A program made the translations under genes and the position numbers. The notes beneath the pieces were generated by a model. That model saw nothing but the letters and a program-made list of their open reading frames with translations, was not told the origin of the DNA and did no database searches. A stretch of 64,000 bases of DNA from Meconema thalassinum (lineage: Eukaryota; Arthropoda; Insecta; Orthoptera; Tettigoniidae): the NCBI GenBank assembly GCA_946902985.2, contig OX336388.2, positions 371,491,387 to 371,555,386 on the forward strand, read 5' to 3'. Shown piece by piece: positions 63,143 to 64,000 of the stretch. Position 1 is the first letter of the stretch, and every line of letters starts with the position of its first letter.

Positions 63143-64000
63143 TGTAACGTGTTTTTCGAGGGGTTTTATGCAACTGGCATAAGTCAGTAGGAAGCCATTC
63201 TATATTTATTTACGCGGCAAATTGTTCAGCCAAGATAATTTTTCATGTTAATTTATTATTATTATTAATTTATTATAATTATTATTTAGATATTTTCGGA
63301 GCATTTTATAAAAATTATAAGCATACAGATAGGTTTTCTATGTCTTAGAAAACGCTATCAAGCAAATTATTACGAACGACGATATCATAGAAAATTATCT
63401 GATTACGGAATTTTACGGAGTTTTGTCAGTTAGGGTATTTGAGAGACATGACTCACTGGGAATTCAAATGCAAGCTGATTCCTGTCGAGAAGCATGACGC
63501 AATCTTGGGTCGCAAGGTCTAGAAAAGACGAATTGTCGAAACGGAACTCTCGCGCGTCGAGTGTAATGAGGCAGAGGAGGGGAACTAGCGGCATGCTCAG
63601 CCAATCAGTTGAGACAACGTAAGCTAGTTGGGACTGAAGAGTGGGGGAGCCGACAGGTGAATATATCGTTCGACGCGCCGTGAAACGCGGACAATCTGTG
63701 AAATACTTGCGGAGGATGGTTATACGCGGGGGACGCTCCGATGTTCCGTGGAACGGACAATCTGTGTAGAACTTGCAGTGTACGGTCGCAAGTGCGTGTC
63801 GCTCCGATGTTCAGTGGAGTTAGCGACGAACTTTTGTAAAACGTAACCAGTGCGGTTTTACGAGAGTTTGGGTCCGATGTACGGACCATAGAATTATCTA
63901 ATCTACCAGAATATCATCAAATTTCGACGGAGATGACGACGTCCAGGAGACTGTGGGAAGCACACAGCATCATCAAGAACGAGGGAAATGCTTTGGCAAT
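63143..64000 (+). repeat. 3' LTR, cut by window end
   Basis: Identical to 57-kb 5' LTR over the visible 858 bp except at 63353 (C against T) and 63557 (T against C). It ends at the window edge just before the donor-like GGTAAGC seen in the 5' copy. Confidence 0.92.

Larger units (their letters stand above)
56826..64000 (+). mobile_element. Young Ty3/Gypsy-type LTR retrotransposon with internal pol deletion
   Basis: The element has a 5' LTR (56826 to about 58104), primer-binding site, long leader, gag, a pol that stops in RT, a short integrase C-terminal tail, a 1.07-kb non-coding segment, and a 3' LTR from 63143 that runs off the window. The two LTRs show only two differences over the 858 bp visible (57036/63353 and 57240/63557). 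It therefore inserted recently but lacks RNase H and most of integrase, so it must have been moved by proteins from a complete relative. Confidence 0.9.

Noticed and set aside
1..64000. CRISPR arrays, bacterial operons or ribosome-binding sites
   Set aside because: No regularly spaced short repeats of that kind exist, and introns, SINEs and LINEs show the window is eukaryotic.

Overview
The window is eukaryotic, almost certainly from an insect with a large, repeat-rich genome. Its only recognisable host gene is a sugar-type gustatory receptor on the + strand, seen as four exons (7218-7495, 16099-16253, 19625-19787, 31123-31212) whose splice phases fit together. The receptor's N-terminal exons and its last exon are not found, so the gene probably runs past at least one end of the visible exon set. 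The mix of tRNA-derived SINE families resembles what I remember from orthopteran/polyneopteran genomes; that is a weak guess, not a measurement.

Everything else I can identify is mobile DNA, mostly nested inside the receptor's introns or downstream. 1-4962: a decayed Ty3/Gypsy element (CCHC gag, protease, RT, RNase H, integrase, 3' LTR); a solo LTR of the same family sits 36 bp from a receptor splice donor. 5-12 kb: SINEs and 5'-truncated LINEs. 12555-16039: a Tc1/mariner/IS630-type DNA transposon split by a CR1/jockey-like LINE. 16.5-24.3 kb: pieces of LTR elements with tRNA-Lys-type primer-binding sites, plus LINEs and SINEs. 24.8-31 kb: an RTE-like LINE, a non-autonomous hAT element, a pogo/Tigger transposase relic and a solo LTR. 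31-39 kb: hAT remains, an unrecognised transposon-like relic, SINEs and LINE scraps. 39.8-53.7 kb: four RTE-like LINEs, one nested in another. 53.8-64 kb: two copies of one LTR family, the second a very young element (about two LTR differences in 858 bp) with an intact coiled-coil gag and a pol that lost RNase H and most of integrase.

The least expected signals are RNA-level. Three short hammerhead-ribozyme-like motifs (24541, 28497, 38516) have CUGANGA and GAAA cores, a two-base-pair stem III and pairing stem I; they resemble the small hammerheads known from Penelope-like elements. A fourth (10283) has the core but poor stem I. The young LTR element carries a textbook U_UUA_AAC slippery heptamer in the correct gag frame 21 nt before the gag stop. 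Its leader holds a tandem series of primer-binding-site-like units, and its LTR holds a conserved intron-like donor/acceptor pair also seen in a diverged relative.
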